Shown: positions 8,500 through 17,402 of the stretch, piece after piece
Numbering within the stretch: the first letter of the stretch is position 1
How the letters are laid out: each line of letters starts with the position of its first letter
Source: Sphingomonas sp. TDK1
GTDB lineage: Bacteria; Pseudomonadota; Alphaproteobacteria; Sphingomonadales; Sphingomonadaceae
DNA: 64,000 bases
Assembly (NCBI RefSeq): GCF_001650735.1
Contig: NZ_LXVY01000001.1
Span: forward strand, 212,772 to 276,771
Direction of reading: 5' to 3'
Notes under the pieces: model-generated
Database searches by the model: none
What the model was told of the DNA's origin: nothing
What the model saw: the letters and a program-made list of their open reading frames with translations, nothing else
Position numbers and translations under genes: made by a program

Positions 8500-11084
8500 C
8501 GGCCCGCTCGCTCGCCCTGCTGCCGCTGCTTGCACTGGTCACGCCGGCCTGGGCCGATCCGCGCCAGTCGATCTCGCTCGACGGCACCTGGCAGGTCCGC
8601 ATCGACCCCAGCGACGCCGAGGCGGCCAAGGCGCATCCGAAGGAAGCCGCCTGGTTCCCCGCCAAGGTCCCCGGCAGCGTCCAGCAGGACCTGATCGCGG
8701 CGAAGCGCGTGCCCGATCCCTATAAGGGCATCAACGAGGCGCCGATCCAATGGGCCGGCCTCACCCGCTGGCAGTTCCGCCGCACGCTGAATGTCACGCC
8801 CGAGATGCTGGCGCGCGACCATCTCGACCTGGTATTCGACGGGCTCGACACCTTCGCGAGCGTTACGCTCAACGGCCGCAAGCTGATCGAGACCGACAAC
8901 GCCCACCGCCGCTGGCGGGTGGACGCCAAAGATGCGCTGAAAGCCGGCGCGAACGAGCTGGTCGTCACCATCGCCTCGCCGATCAAGACGCTGCAGCCAA
9001 TGGTGCTGGCGGAGAAATTTCCGCTGCCCGGCGAATATGATTCCGCGTTCGGCGACGAACCCAAGGGCAAGCAGACCTCGCCCTATATCCGCAAACCCAA
9101 GTACGATTACAGCTGGGACTGGGCGCCGCGCCTGGTCAAGATCGGCCTGTGGCGGCCGGTACGGCTGGAGGCCTGGGACGATGCCCGCATCGACGGCTTC
9201 CGCGTCGATCAGGAAGCGCTGAACCCCGCCGAGGCCCGGCTGGTGGCACGGTGGAAGCTGCTCGGCGACCGCGCGCGCGCCGTCACCGTCCGCACCCGCA
9301 TCACCGGCCCCGACGGACAGACCGTCGAAGCGGCGCGCACGCTCACCCTCGGCGCTGGCGAGAACGCGGTCAGCGTGCCGCTCACGTTAGCCAAGCCCCA
9401 GCTCTGGTGGCCGGCGGGCTATGGCGCGCAGCCCCTCTACAAGGTCGAGGCGACGCTGGAAGAAGACGGCGCGGTCAGCGACCGCGTCTCGCAGCGCATC
9501 GGCCTGCGCACCGTCGAGCTGCTCACCCAGGGCGGCGGCTTCGGCTTCCGCGTCAACGGGCTGCGCATCTTCGCCAAGGGCGCGAACCTGATCCCGTTCG
9601 ACATGTTCCCCAACAACGTGTCCGAAGCGCGCATGCGCCGCATGCTCACCGATGCGCGTGACACCAACATGAACATGATCCGCGTCTGGGGCGGCGGATA
9701 CTATCTCGACGACGCCTTCTACGCCGCCGCCGACGAGCTCGGGCTGATGGTGTGGCAGGACTTCATGTTCGGCGGCTCGATCACCCCGCCCGACGCGGCG
9801 TTCCGCGAGAATGTGCGCATCGAGGCAGAAGAGCAGGTCGCCCGGCTCCAGCCGCATCCGTCGATCGTCGGCTGGAACGGCGGCAACGAGATCCTGTCGG
9901 GCTGGGAAAACTGGTCCGATCGCAAGGCGTTCAAGAAGAATGTCGGCGCCGACGAGCAGGAGCGGATCGGCGCGGGCATGGCGGTGCTGTTCGATCGCAC
10001 GCTGCGCGACGCGGTGCTGAAGGAAGCGCCGGGCACCACCTATTGGCCGGGCTCGCCATCCAACGACTATACCGGCCCGGTCGATACCGATGCGACCGGC
10101 GACCGTCATTTTTGGGACGTGTGGTCGGGTTCCAAGCCGGTCGAGAACTACCTGAACGGCTGCGCGCGGTTCATGTCCGAGTACGGCTTCCAGGCGATGC
10201 CGAACCTGTCGACGATCCGCGGCTTCGCGGGCAACGGCCCGCTGGCGATCGACAGCCCGATACTCAAGGCGCACCAGAAGTTCCTGGCTGGCGAAGGCAA
10301 TAGCCGCCTCCAGCTCTATCTCGACCAGCGGCTGCGCAAGCCCGCCGACTTCGCCGATCTCGTCTACCTCACCCAGGTGAACCAGATGCAGGCGATCGGC
10401 ATGGCCGCACGCCACCACCGTGCCTGCGCGCCGATCACCATGGGTTCGCTTTACTGGCAGCTCAACGATGCCTGGCCGGCGATCAGCTGGGCGAGCATCG
10501 ACTATGACGGCCAGTGGAAGCTGCTCCAGTACGAGGCGCGCCGGATGTTCGCGCCCCAGGCGATCGTCGCCGAGCACAAGGACGGCGTGACCCGCCTTGC
10601 TGCCGTGTCCGACGCGACCAGGCTGATCGCCGCCGAATGGCGCGTGAGCGGTTTCACCATGGACGGCAAGCCGCTGGGCGCAAAGGCGTCGATATTCGAC
10701 CTGTCGCCGGGCGCGCTCGAACTCGCCACCATCGCCGATGCCGATCTGTTCGGCGCCACTGCGCCCGCCGACAGCTATGCCGTCGCCGAGTTGTGGATCG
10801 ACGGCAAGCCGGTCTCGCGCGCCATCCTCGAACGGTCCCTGCCCAAGGACATGGCCTATCCGGCCCCGCGCCTGTCCGTCCGCTGGCAGGGCAAGCAGGT
10901 GACCATCACCGCCGGCGCCCTCGCCCGCGCGGTGATGCTCGATTTCGGCACCACCGTCGCGCAGCCGAGCGACAACGGCTTCGATCTGCTGCCGGGCGAA
11001 AGCCGTACGCTCACCGTCACCTCCGAGGCGACTGCTGCTGCGCTCGCCCGCGCCCTCACCCTTCGCACGCTGGGACCCCGTTGA
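8496..11084 (+). CDS. GH2 beta-mannosidase
   Basis: An 862-aa GH2 enzyme with signal RSLALLPLLALVTPAWA. The order is sugar-binding domain (SISLDGTWQV, VPGSVQQDLI, WAGLTRWQFRRTL), Ig-like domain, TIM barrel with acid/base Glu465 (GWNGGNEIL), and nucleophile Glu562 in FMSEYGFQAMP. KYDYSWDWAPRLVKIGLW and the SEYGFQ motif mark the beta-mannosidase branch rather than beta-galactosidase. It hydrolyses terminal beta-mannosides, here most likely the Man-beta-1,4-GlcNAc bond of the N-glycan core. The start is GTG at 8496 in a GTGA overlap with the GH20 stop, implying translational coupling. Confidence 0.9.
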   Translation: MTARSLALLPLLALVTPAWADPRQSISLDGTWQVRIDPSDAEAAKAHPKEAAWFPAKVPGSVQQDLIAAKRVPDPYKGINEAPIQWAGLTRWQFRRTLNVTPEMLARDHLDLVFDGLDTFASVTLNGRKLIETDNAHRRWRVDAKDALKAGANELVVTIASPIKTLQPMVLAEKFPLPGEYDSAFGDEPKGKQTSPYIRKPKYDYSWDWAPRLVKIGLWRPVRLEAWDDARIDGFRVDQEALNPAEARLVARWKLLGDRARAVTVRTRITGPDGQTVEAARTLTLGAGENAVSVPLTLAKPQLWWPAGYGAQPLYKVEATLEEDGAVSDRVSQRIGLRTVELLTQGGGFGFRVNGLRIFAKGANLIPFDMFPNNVSEARMRRMLTDARDTNMNMIRVWGGGYYLDDAFYAAADELGLMVWQDFMFGGSITPPDAAFRENVRIEAEEQVARLQPHPSIVGWNGGNEILSGWENWSDRKAFKKNVGADEQERIGAGMAVLFDRTLRDAVLKEAPGTTYWPGSPSNDYTGPVDTDATGDRHFWDVWSGSKPVENYLNGCARFMSEYGFQAMPNLSTIRGFAGNGPLAIDSPILKAHQKFLAGEGNSRLQLYLDQRLRKPADFADLVYLTQVNQMQAIGMAARHHRACAPITMGSLYWQLNDAWPAISWASIDYDGQWKLLQYEARRMFAPQAIVAEHKDGVTRLAAVSDATRLIAAEWRVSGFTMDGKPLGAKASIFDLSPGALELATIADADLFGATAPADSYAVAELWIDGKPVSRAILERSLPKDMAYPAPRLSVRWQGKQVTITAGALARAVMLDFGTTVAQPSDNGFDLLPGESRTLTVTSEATAAALARALTLRTLGPR

Positions 11085-13645
11085 TGCCCCTTCTTCCCCT
11101 GCTTCTCCTCGCCGGCGATCCCGATCCGGTCGCTGCCGCCATCGCCAAGATGACGATCGAGCAGAAGGCCGCGCAGCTCCAGAGCACCGCGCCCGCCGAT
11201 CCGACCATCGGCCTGCCCGCCTATGACTGGTGGAACGAGGGCCTGCACGGCCTCGCCCGCGACGGGTACGCCACGGTGTTCCCGCAGGCGATCGGCCTCG
11301 CCGCCACCTGGGACGTGCCGCTGCTCCACAAGGTGGGCGACACCGTCGCCACCGAGGCGCGCGCCAAGTTCAACGCGAAGCCGGTAAGCGCCGACCGCAA
11401 GATCTATGAGGGGCTGACGATCTGGTCGCCCAACATCAACATCTTCCGCGATCCGCGCTGGGGTCGCGGCCAGGAAACCTATGGCGAGGATCCCTTCCTC
11501 ACCGGCCATCTCGCGATCGGCTTCATCCAGGGGCTGCAGGGTCCGGACCCGGCACACCCCAAGGTGCTCGCCACACCCAAGCATTTCGCGGTGCATAGCG
11601 GTCCCGAAGCCGGGCGCGACGGCTTCGACGTCGATCCCAGCCCGCAGGATCTGGAATCGACCTACACCCCCGCCTTCCGCCTCGCCATCACCGAGGGCAA
11701 GGCGCAGTCGCTGATGTGCGCGTACAACTCGATCCACGGCACGCCGGCCTGCGCCGCGGGCGGATTGCTCAACGACAAGCTGCGCAAGGACTGGGGCTTT
11801 ACCGGCCTGACCGTCTCGGACTGCGACGCGGTGGCCAACATCCACAGCTTCCACCATTACAGCTTGGATGCAGCGGAAGCCGCTGCGGTCGCGATCAAGG
11901 GCGGGAACGACCTGAATTGCGGCACCACCTATGCGGCGCTGCCCGAGGCGGTGAAGCGCGGGCTGGTCAGCGAGGCGGAAGTGGACGTGGCGCTGAAGCG
12001 CGCGCTCGACGCCCGCCGCGCGCTCGGCATCGCGTTCGGCGGCGCCAATCCGTGGGGCAAGATCAAGCCGAGCGAACTCGGCACCCCGGCCCGCCGCGCG
12101 CTGGCGCTGGAGGCCGCGCGCAAGGCGATCGTGCTGCTCAAGAATGACGGCGACCGCCTGCCGCTCGCGACCGGCGGCCGCATCGCGGTGATCGGCGCCA
12201 ATGCCGACGATCTCGGCGTGCTGGAGGGCAATTATCACGGCACCGCCAAGGATCCGGTGACCCCGCTCGACGGCATCCGCCGCCAATTCGGCGCCGATCG
12301 CGTCGTATATGCGCAAGGCTCGCAGCTGGCCGAGGCCGGCGCGGTGATCATGCCCGAAACCGCCTTCCGCGCCGGGGGCAAGCCTGGCCTGAAGGCCGAG
12401 TATTTCGCCTCGCCGACGGTTACCGGCACTCCGGTGGCCACCCGGCAGGACCGACGCATCGACTTCAACTATACCCGCGCAGCACCGCTGCCGGGGTTGA
12501 ACCCCACCGGCTTTGCGGTGCGCTGGAGCGGCGAGTTTACGCCCCCAGGCGCGGGCGAGTATGAGCTTGCGGTCGACATCCCCGCCTGCTGGAAGGACTG
12601 CACCACGCACGACGCGGTACGGCTGTGGGTCGACGGCAAACTCCTCCACGACGGTCCGCTCGGCAAGGCGCGCGTCGCGGTGAAGGTCGCCAGCGAGGGC
12701 CGCCCCGTGCCCTTCCGCATGGAGATCGACCATCGCAGCGAGGATTTTGGCGTCCGCCTGATGTGGCAGCCCCCGGCCGAGCCGATGCTCGCCCAGGCAC
12801 TCGATGCCGCCAAGAACGCCGACACCATCGTCGCGGTGCTCGGCCTGTCGCCCGATCTCGAGGGCGAGGCGCTCAGCGTCTCGATCCCCGGTTTCGTCGG
12901 CGGTGACCGGACCGACATCGCGCTGCCTCGCCCGCAGCTCGAATTGCTGAAGGCGCTGCGCAAGACCGGCAAGCCGCTCGTCCTCGTCCTCACCAGCGGC
13001 AGTGCGGTGGCGGTCGACCCGAGCCTCGCCGACGCGATTCTGGAGGCCTGGTATCCCGGCGAAGAGGGCGGCACCGCGATCGCCGAGACGCTGGCGGGCA
13101 AGAACAACCCGTCGGGCCGTCTGCCGCTGACCTTCTACGCCTCGGTAGATGATCTGCCGGCGTTCGTCGATTACGGCATGAAGGAGCGCACCTATCGCTA
13201 CTTCACCGGCAAGCCGCTCTGGGGCTTCGGCCATGGTCTGAGCTACACCAAGTTCGCCTATGGCGATGTGGCAGTGAAGGCCGCAGGCATCGGCCAGCCG
13301 GTGCAGGTCCGCACCACGCTCACCAACGCGGGCAACCGCAGCGGTGAGGAAGTGGCACAGGTCTATGTCGTGACGCCGGCCGCCGGCAAACCAGGCGGGT
13401 TCACGACGCCGGTCCTCCAGCGCCAGCTCGCGGGCTTTCAGCGGGCGTCGCTCGCGCCGGGCAAGTCGGCCAGCCTGTCGTTCACGCTCGATCCGCGCAG
13501 CATCAGCAGCGTCGCGCGCGACGGCACCCGCCGGGTGCTGCCGGGCAGCTATCGCGTCTGGATCGGCGGCGGCCAGCCTGGCGACGGCGCCGGCCAGTGG
13601 GCCGAATTCACGCTAACCGGGGACGCGCAGGTGCTGCCGAAATGA
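11084..13645 (+). CDS. GH3 beta-xylosidase/beta-glucosidase with PA14 insert
   Basis: An 853-aa GH3 enzyme. The start ATG at 11084 shares one base with the preceding TGA; the frame is also open upstream, antisense-free but inside the mannosidase gene. A short hydrophobic N-terminus (MPLLPLLLLAG) may be a signal. Domain 1 carries GLPAYDWWNEGLHGLARDG, SPNINIFRDPRWGRGQETYGEDP and the nucleophile Asp246 in TVSDCDAVA. A PA14 module is inserted in the C-terminal domain (GLKAEYFASPTV and WSGEFTPPGAGEYEL). It ends with a fibronectin-III-like domain. SDCDA and the WWNEGLHG motif are shared with plant and bacterial beta-xylosidases. Beside GH29, GH92 and GH125 I infer removal of the beta-1,2-xylose of plant N-glycans; beta-glucosidase activity is the alternative. 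Confidence 0.87.
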   Translation: MPLLPLLLLAGDPDPVAAAIAKMTIEQKAAQLQSTAPADPTIGLPAYDWWNEGLHGLARDGYATVFPQAIGLAATWDVPLLHKVGDTVATEARAKFNAKPVSADRKIYEGLTIWSPNINIFRDPRWGRGQETYGEDPFLTGHLAIGFIQGLQGPDPAHPKVLATPKHFAVHSGPEAGRDGFDVDPSPQDLESTYTPAFRLAITEGKAQSLMCAYNSIHGTPACAAGGLLNDKLRKDWGFTGLTVSDCDAVANIHSFHHYSLDAAEAAAVAIKGGNDLNCGTTYAALPEAVKRGLVSEAEVDVALKRALDARRALGIAFGGANPWGKIKPSELGTPARRALALEAARKAIVLLKNDGDRLPLATGGRIAVIGANADDLGVLEGNYHGTAKDPVTPLDGIRRQFGADRVVYAQGSQLAEAGAVIMPETAFRAGGKPGLKAEYFASPTVTGTPVATRQDRRIDFNYTRAAPLPGLNPTGFAVRWSGEFTPPGAGEYELAVDIPACWKDCTTHDAVRLWVDGKLLHDGPLGKARVAVKVASEGRPVPFRMEIDHRSEDFGVRLMWQPPAEPMLAQALDAAKNADTIVAVLGLSPDLEGEALSVSIPGFVGGDRTDIALPRPQLELLKALRKTGKPLVLVLTSGSAVAVDPSLADAILEAWYPGEEGGTAIAETLAGKNNPSGRLPLTFYASVDDLPAFVDYGMKERTYRYFTGKPLWGFGHGLSYTKFAYGDVAVKAAGIGQPVQVRTTLTNAGNRSGEEVAQVYVVTPAAGKPGGFTTPVLQRQLAGFQRASLAPGKSASLSFTLDPRSISSVARDGTRRVLPGSYRVWIGGGQPGDGAGQWAEFTLTGDAQVLPK

Positions 13646-15081
13646 TCGCCGAAATGATCAATCGCCGCACCCTGCTCGGCTCGGGCCTCGCGCTCGCCGC
13701 CACCCCCGCCTTTGCCGCGAACGAGGCTGCGTTCGTCAGCAAGCGGCCCGCGCCGGCCGAACGCCGCTTCGTCAGCAAGGCGGTGGAGCGCGAAATCGTG
13801 CGTGTTTCCAGCAAGATCGCCGATCCCAAGCTGCGCTGGATGTTCGGCAATTGCTATCCGAACACGCTCGACACCACCGTGAAAATGGGCGTGGTAGACG
13901 GCAAGCCCGACGCGTTCGTCATCACCGGCGACATTGATGCGCTCTGGCTGCGCGACAGCTCAGCGCAGGTACGGCCCTATCTGCATCTGGCAAAAGAGGA
14001 CGCCGATCTCCGCCGCCTGTACCAGGGCCTGATCGCTCGTCAGGCCCGCTGCATCCTGCTCGATCCCTACGCCAATGCCTTCCTCTCGGATCCGCATGCC
14101 CACACCAAGCTGAGCTGGGCACTGCACGACAAGACCGAGATGAAGCCCGGCGTCGCCGAACGAAAATGGGAGATCGACAGCCTCTGCTATCCGATCCGGC
14201 TCGCCCATGACTATTGGAAGGCGACCGGCGACACCACACCGTTCGACGCGCAGTGGGCGGAGGCCGCGCGCGCCATTCTCCGCACGTTCCGCGAGCAGCA
14301 GCGCAAGGACGGCCCTGGCCCCTATCGCTTCCTGCGAAGCAGCGACCGGCCGACGGAAACGCTGATGCTCGATGGCTATGGCCCGCCCAGCCGGCCCATT
14401 GGTCTCATACATTCGGGTTTCCGCCCATCGGACGATGCCTGCGTCTATCCCTTTCTGATTCCGTCCAATTACTTTGCGGTGACGACGCTGCGTGAGCTGG
14501 CCGCGCTGGCGGCGGCGGTGCGGAACGACGTGGCGCTCGCCAACGACGCCAAGGCGCTGGCCGATGAAGTCGCGGCGGCGCTGCGCGAATACGGCACGAT
14601 GCGACTGCGCGACGGGCGCGAGGTGATCGCCTTCGAAGTCGACGGCTTCGGCAACGCAATCTTCATGGACGACGCCAATGTCCCGTCGCTTTCCAGCCTC
14701 GCATATCTGCGCTGCGTCGATCGCGAGGACCCTCTGTGGCAGCGCACGGCGGCGGCGGCGTGGAGCGCGGCCAATCCCTATTGGTCCCGCGGCAGTGTCG
14801 TCGAAGGCATTGGCGGGCCGCATGTCGGCCTCGACCATGTCTGGCCGATGTCGTTGATTATGCGCGGATTTTCATACGACAGCGATCCGCGAACGCTTCG
14901 CAATATCCTGCGAATGCTTAGCAATAGCGATGCCAGGACAGGCTTCATCCATGAAGCCGTGGATCAGAACGATCCCTCCAAGTTCACGCGCGACTGGTTC
15001 GCATGGGCCAATGGCCTGTTCGGCGAACTTCTTCTCCACCTCGCGACGGTGCAACCCAAACTTCTCCAGGAAATGCTGTGA
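13642..15081 (+). CDS. GH125 exo-alpha-1,6-mannosidase, Tat-exported
   Basis: A 479-aa protein. The ATG at 13642 lies in an ATGA overlap with the GH3 stop. INRRTLLGSGLALAATPAFAA is a twin-arginine signal. The body is the GH125 (former DUF1237) alpha/alpha barrel, recognised by FGNCYPNTLDTTVKMG, FVITGDIDALWLRDSSAQVRPY, DKTEMKPGVAERKWEIDSLCYP and FRPSDDACVYPFLIPSNYF. Known members are metal-independent inverting exo-alpha-1,6-mannosidases. This activity trims the alpha-1,6 arm of N-glycan mannose after GH92 action. Its neighbour on the 3' side is GH92, with a 4-base overlap. Confidence 0.9.
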   Translation: MIAEMINRRTLLGSGLALAATPAFAANEAAFVSKRPAPAERRFVSKAVEREIVRVSSKIADPKLRWMFGNCYPNTLDTTVKMGVVDGKPDAFVITGDIDALWLRDSSAQVRPYLHLAKEDADLRRLYQGLIARQARCILLDPYANAFLSDPHAHTKLSWALHDKTEMKPGVAERKWEIDSLCYPIRLAHDYWKATGDTTPFDAQWAEAARAILRTFREQQRKDGPGPYRFLRSSDRPTETLMLDGYGPPSRPIGLIHSGFRPSDDACVYPFLIPSNYFAVTTLRELAALAAAVRNDVALANDAKALADEVAAALREYGTMRLRDGREVIAFEVDGFGNAIFMDDANVPSLSSLAYLRCVDREDPLWQRTAAAAWSAANPYWSRGSVVEGIGGPHVGLDHVWPMSLIMRGFSYDSDPRTLRNILRMLSNSDARTGFIHEAVDQNDPSKFTRDWFAWANGLFGELLLHLATVQPKLLQEML

Positions 15082-17402
15082 CTCCTACCCGACGGCACCT
15101 TCTCGCCAGCAGCGCGGCCGGCTTGGCTGCCGCAGCCGCGCCGCGAACCGTTCTGGCAAAACCCATAGCTGAAAATGCGCCTAACCTGTTCGTCGGCACC
15201 GGCGGGACCGGCCACACCTTTCCTGGTGCCACCCTGCCCTTCGGCATGGTGCAGTTGAGCGCGGACACGGGCGTGGAGCGCTGGGAAACCTGTTCGGGTT
15301 ATTATCACAGCGACGGATCGATCCTGGGCTTCTCGCACACCCATCTTTCCGGCACCGGCATCGGCGACCTGCTCGACCTGCTCGTCACCCCCGGCCGGGG
15401 CGCGGTGCTGTTGCAGCCGGGAACGCGCGAGAAGCCCGAAACGGGCTATCGCCAGCGCTACCATGACGAGCATGCGCAGCCCGGCTATTACCGTGTAGCC
15501 CTCGCCAACGGCGTGCTCGCCGAGCTTACCACGACCGAGCGAACTGGTTGGCATCGTTACACTTTCCCGGCCGGCTCCGGACATTTGCTACTTGACCTGT
15601 CGCACCTCGTCCTGGACAGTTCGGATAGCCCGCCGCTGATCGCGGACGCGCTGATGGAATTGGAACCGGACGGCACGATCACCGGTCGGCGACAAGTTTT
15701 CCGCTGGGCCAAGGGTCGAAAGATCTTCTTCGCGCTCCAGCTGTCGCGCCAGCCCGATCGGATCACATTCTACGGCGATGACGATGCGGAGCAGCCGACG
15801 GGGAGCAGCAAGGTCACCGGCCGGAGATTGAAGGCGGTCCTGCATTATGCGGATGCCGGAAATGCCCCAATTCTCGTACGTTGCGGGATCTCGGCGGTGG
15901 ACGTCGCGGGGGCCCGCGCCAACCTCGTCACCGAGGCGGGACATTGGGACTTTGATCGGACGCGCCGCGATGCCACCGCCCGGTGGCAACCGGCGCTGGA
16001 TGCCGTCCGTGTCGAGGGCGGCACGGCGGATCAGCGAACGATCCTCGCAAGCGCGCTCTACCACGCCCAACTCGCACCTACCCTGTTCTCGGATGTGGAC
16101 GGCCGCTATGCCGGACTGGACGGTCAGATTCACACCGTTCCGAAGGGCGATGCAGCCTACAGCACCTACTCGCTTTGGGACACATATCGGGGGCTGCATC
16201 CGCTGCTCACGCTGATCGCGCCGGCGCGCGCCAAATCGCTTGTCGACGATCTGATCCGGCAAACGGCGCAATCGCGGTATGGCCCGCTTGTCTGGCCGCT
16301 GCAGGGCAAGGAAACGGGAACGATGATTGGCTGGCACGGCGTGGTGCCGCTCGCCGAAGCGCAGGCCAAAGGCATCAAGGCCGATTACGCCGCCGCCTGG
16401 CCCGCGATCCGCCGCCGCAGCTTCGATTTCACCGCGCCGGACAAGGACAACAGCAAGGGCCGCGATCTCTACGATCGCATGGGCTATGTACCTGCGGACA
16501 AATGGTTCGAGAGCGTGAGCCGCACCCAGGAATATGCCTATGACGACTGGGCATCCTCGCATCTGGCGGCCGCTATCGGCGAGAAGGGCGATGCCGAACG
16601 TCTGCGCAAGCGCTCGCGCAACTGGCGCAATGTGATCGACGGCAACATCGGCTTCGCGCGACCGCGCTTCGCGGACGGCAGCTGGTGGACACCCTATGAT
16701 CCCGTCCAGCTCGGCCACATGCCCAAGCCCTGGTGGCGTGACTATACGGAGGCGAATGGCTGGCAGGCGACTTTCCTCAACCAGCACGACATCTACGGGC
16801 TGATCGCCCATATGGGCGGGGACTCGAAATTCGAGGCGAAGCTGGATGCGCTGTTCAACGCGCCTTCCACGTTGCCGGCCAATGCGCCGCCGGACATTTC
16901 GGGACTGGTCGGCCAGTACGCGCACGGCAACGAACCCGACCAGCACGCGGCCTATCTCTACGCCTATGTCGGCGCGCCGTGGAAGTCGCAGGCGATGGTG
17001 CGCCGGCTGTGCACCGAGATGTACAAGAACGATCCCGACGGGATCATCGGCAACGACGATTGCGGACAGATGAGCGCGTGGTTCGTCTTCTCGGCATTGG
17101 GGTTCTACCCGGTCGATCCCGTAGAGGCGATCTATGTGTTCGGCTCGCCGCTGTTCGAACGGGCGGAAGTCATCGTCGGCGAAGGCAAGCGGCTGGTGAT
17201 TGAGGCGCCGGGCAACCGCGCCGATACACCCTATGTCGCGGCCGTCCGCTGGAACGGCAAGCCGTGGCGCAAGAGCTGGATCGCCCATGCCGATTTGGTG
17301 AAGGGCGGCACGCTGCGTTTCACCATGTCGGACAAGCCCAACCCCGCCTTCGGCCGCACGCTTGCCGATCGGCCGCCCTCCAATGGGCGCGCGCCCGGCT
17401 GA
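15078..17402 (+). CDS. GH92 alpha-mannosidase, Tat-exported
   Basis: A 774-aa protein starting with GTG at 15078 in a GTGA overlap with the GH125 stop. TPTRRHLLASSAAGLAAAAA is a twin-arginine signal. GH92 motifs are FVGTGGTGHTFPGATLPFGMVQLS near the N-terminus, CSGYYHSDGSILGFSHTHLSGTG, SLWDTYRGLHPLLTLI, GNEPDQHAAYLYAYVGAPWKSQ and NDDCGQMSAWFVFSALGFYPVDP. GH92 enzymes are calcium-dependent inverting exo-alpha-mannosidases (1,2, 1,3 and sometimes 1,4 links). The linkage specificity cannot be read from sequence here. With GH125 and the GH2 beta-mannosidase it would dismantle the trimannosyl core. Confidence 0.92.
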   Translation: MTPTRRHLLASSAAGLAAAAAPRTVLAKPIAENAPNLFVGTGGTGHTFPGATLPFGMVQLSADTGVERWETCSGYYHSDGSILGFSHTHLSGTGIGDLLDLLVTPGRGAVLLQPGTREKPETGYRQRYHDEHAQPGYYRVALANGVLAELTTTERTGWHRYTFPAGSGHLLLDLSHLVLDSSDSPPLIADALMELEPDGTITGRRQVFRWAKGRKIFFALQLSRQPDRITFYGDDDAEQPTGSSKVTGRRLKAVLHYADAGNAPILVRCGISAVDVAGARANLVTEAGHWDFDRTRRDATARWQPALDAVRVEGGTADQRTILASALYHAQLAPTLFSDVDGRYAGLDGQIHTVPKGDAAYSTYSLWDTYRGLHPLLTLIAPARAKSLVDDLIRQTAQSRYGPLVWPLQGKETGTMIGWHGVVPLAEAQAKGIKADYAAAWPAIRRRSFDFTAPDKDNSKGRDLYDRMGYVPADKWFESVSRTQEYAYDDWASSHLAAAIGEKGDAERLRKRSRNWRNVIDGNIGFARPRFADGSWWTPYDPVQLGHMPKPWWRDYTEANGWQATFLNQHDIYGLIAHMGGDSKFEAKLDALFNAPSTLPANAPPDISGLVGQYAHGNEPDQHAAYLYAYVGAPWKSQAMVRRLCTEMYKNDPDGIIGNDDCGQMSAWFVFSALGFYPVDPVEAIYVFGSPLFERAEVIVGEGKRLVIEAPGNRADTPYVAAVRWNGKPWRKSWIAHADLVKGGTLRFTMSDKPNPAFGRTLADRPPSNGRAPG

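Noticed and set aside
10856..13234. A 792-codon minus-strand frame opposite the GH3 gene
   Set aside because: No domain, no ribosome site, and complete GH3 motifs on the other strand.
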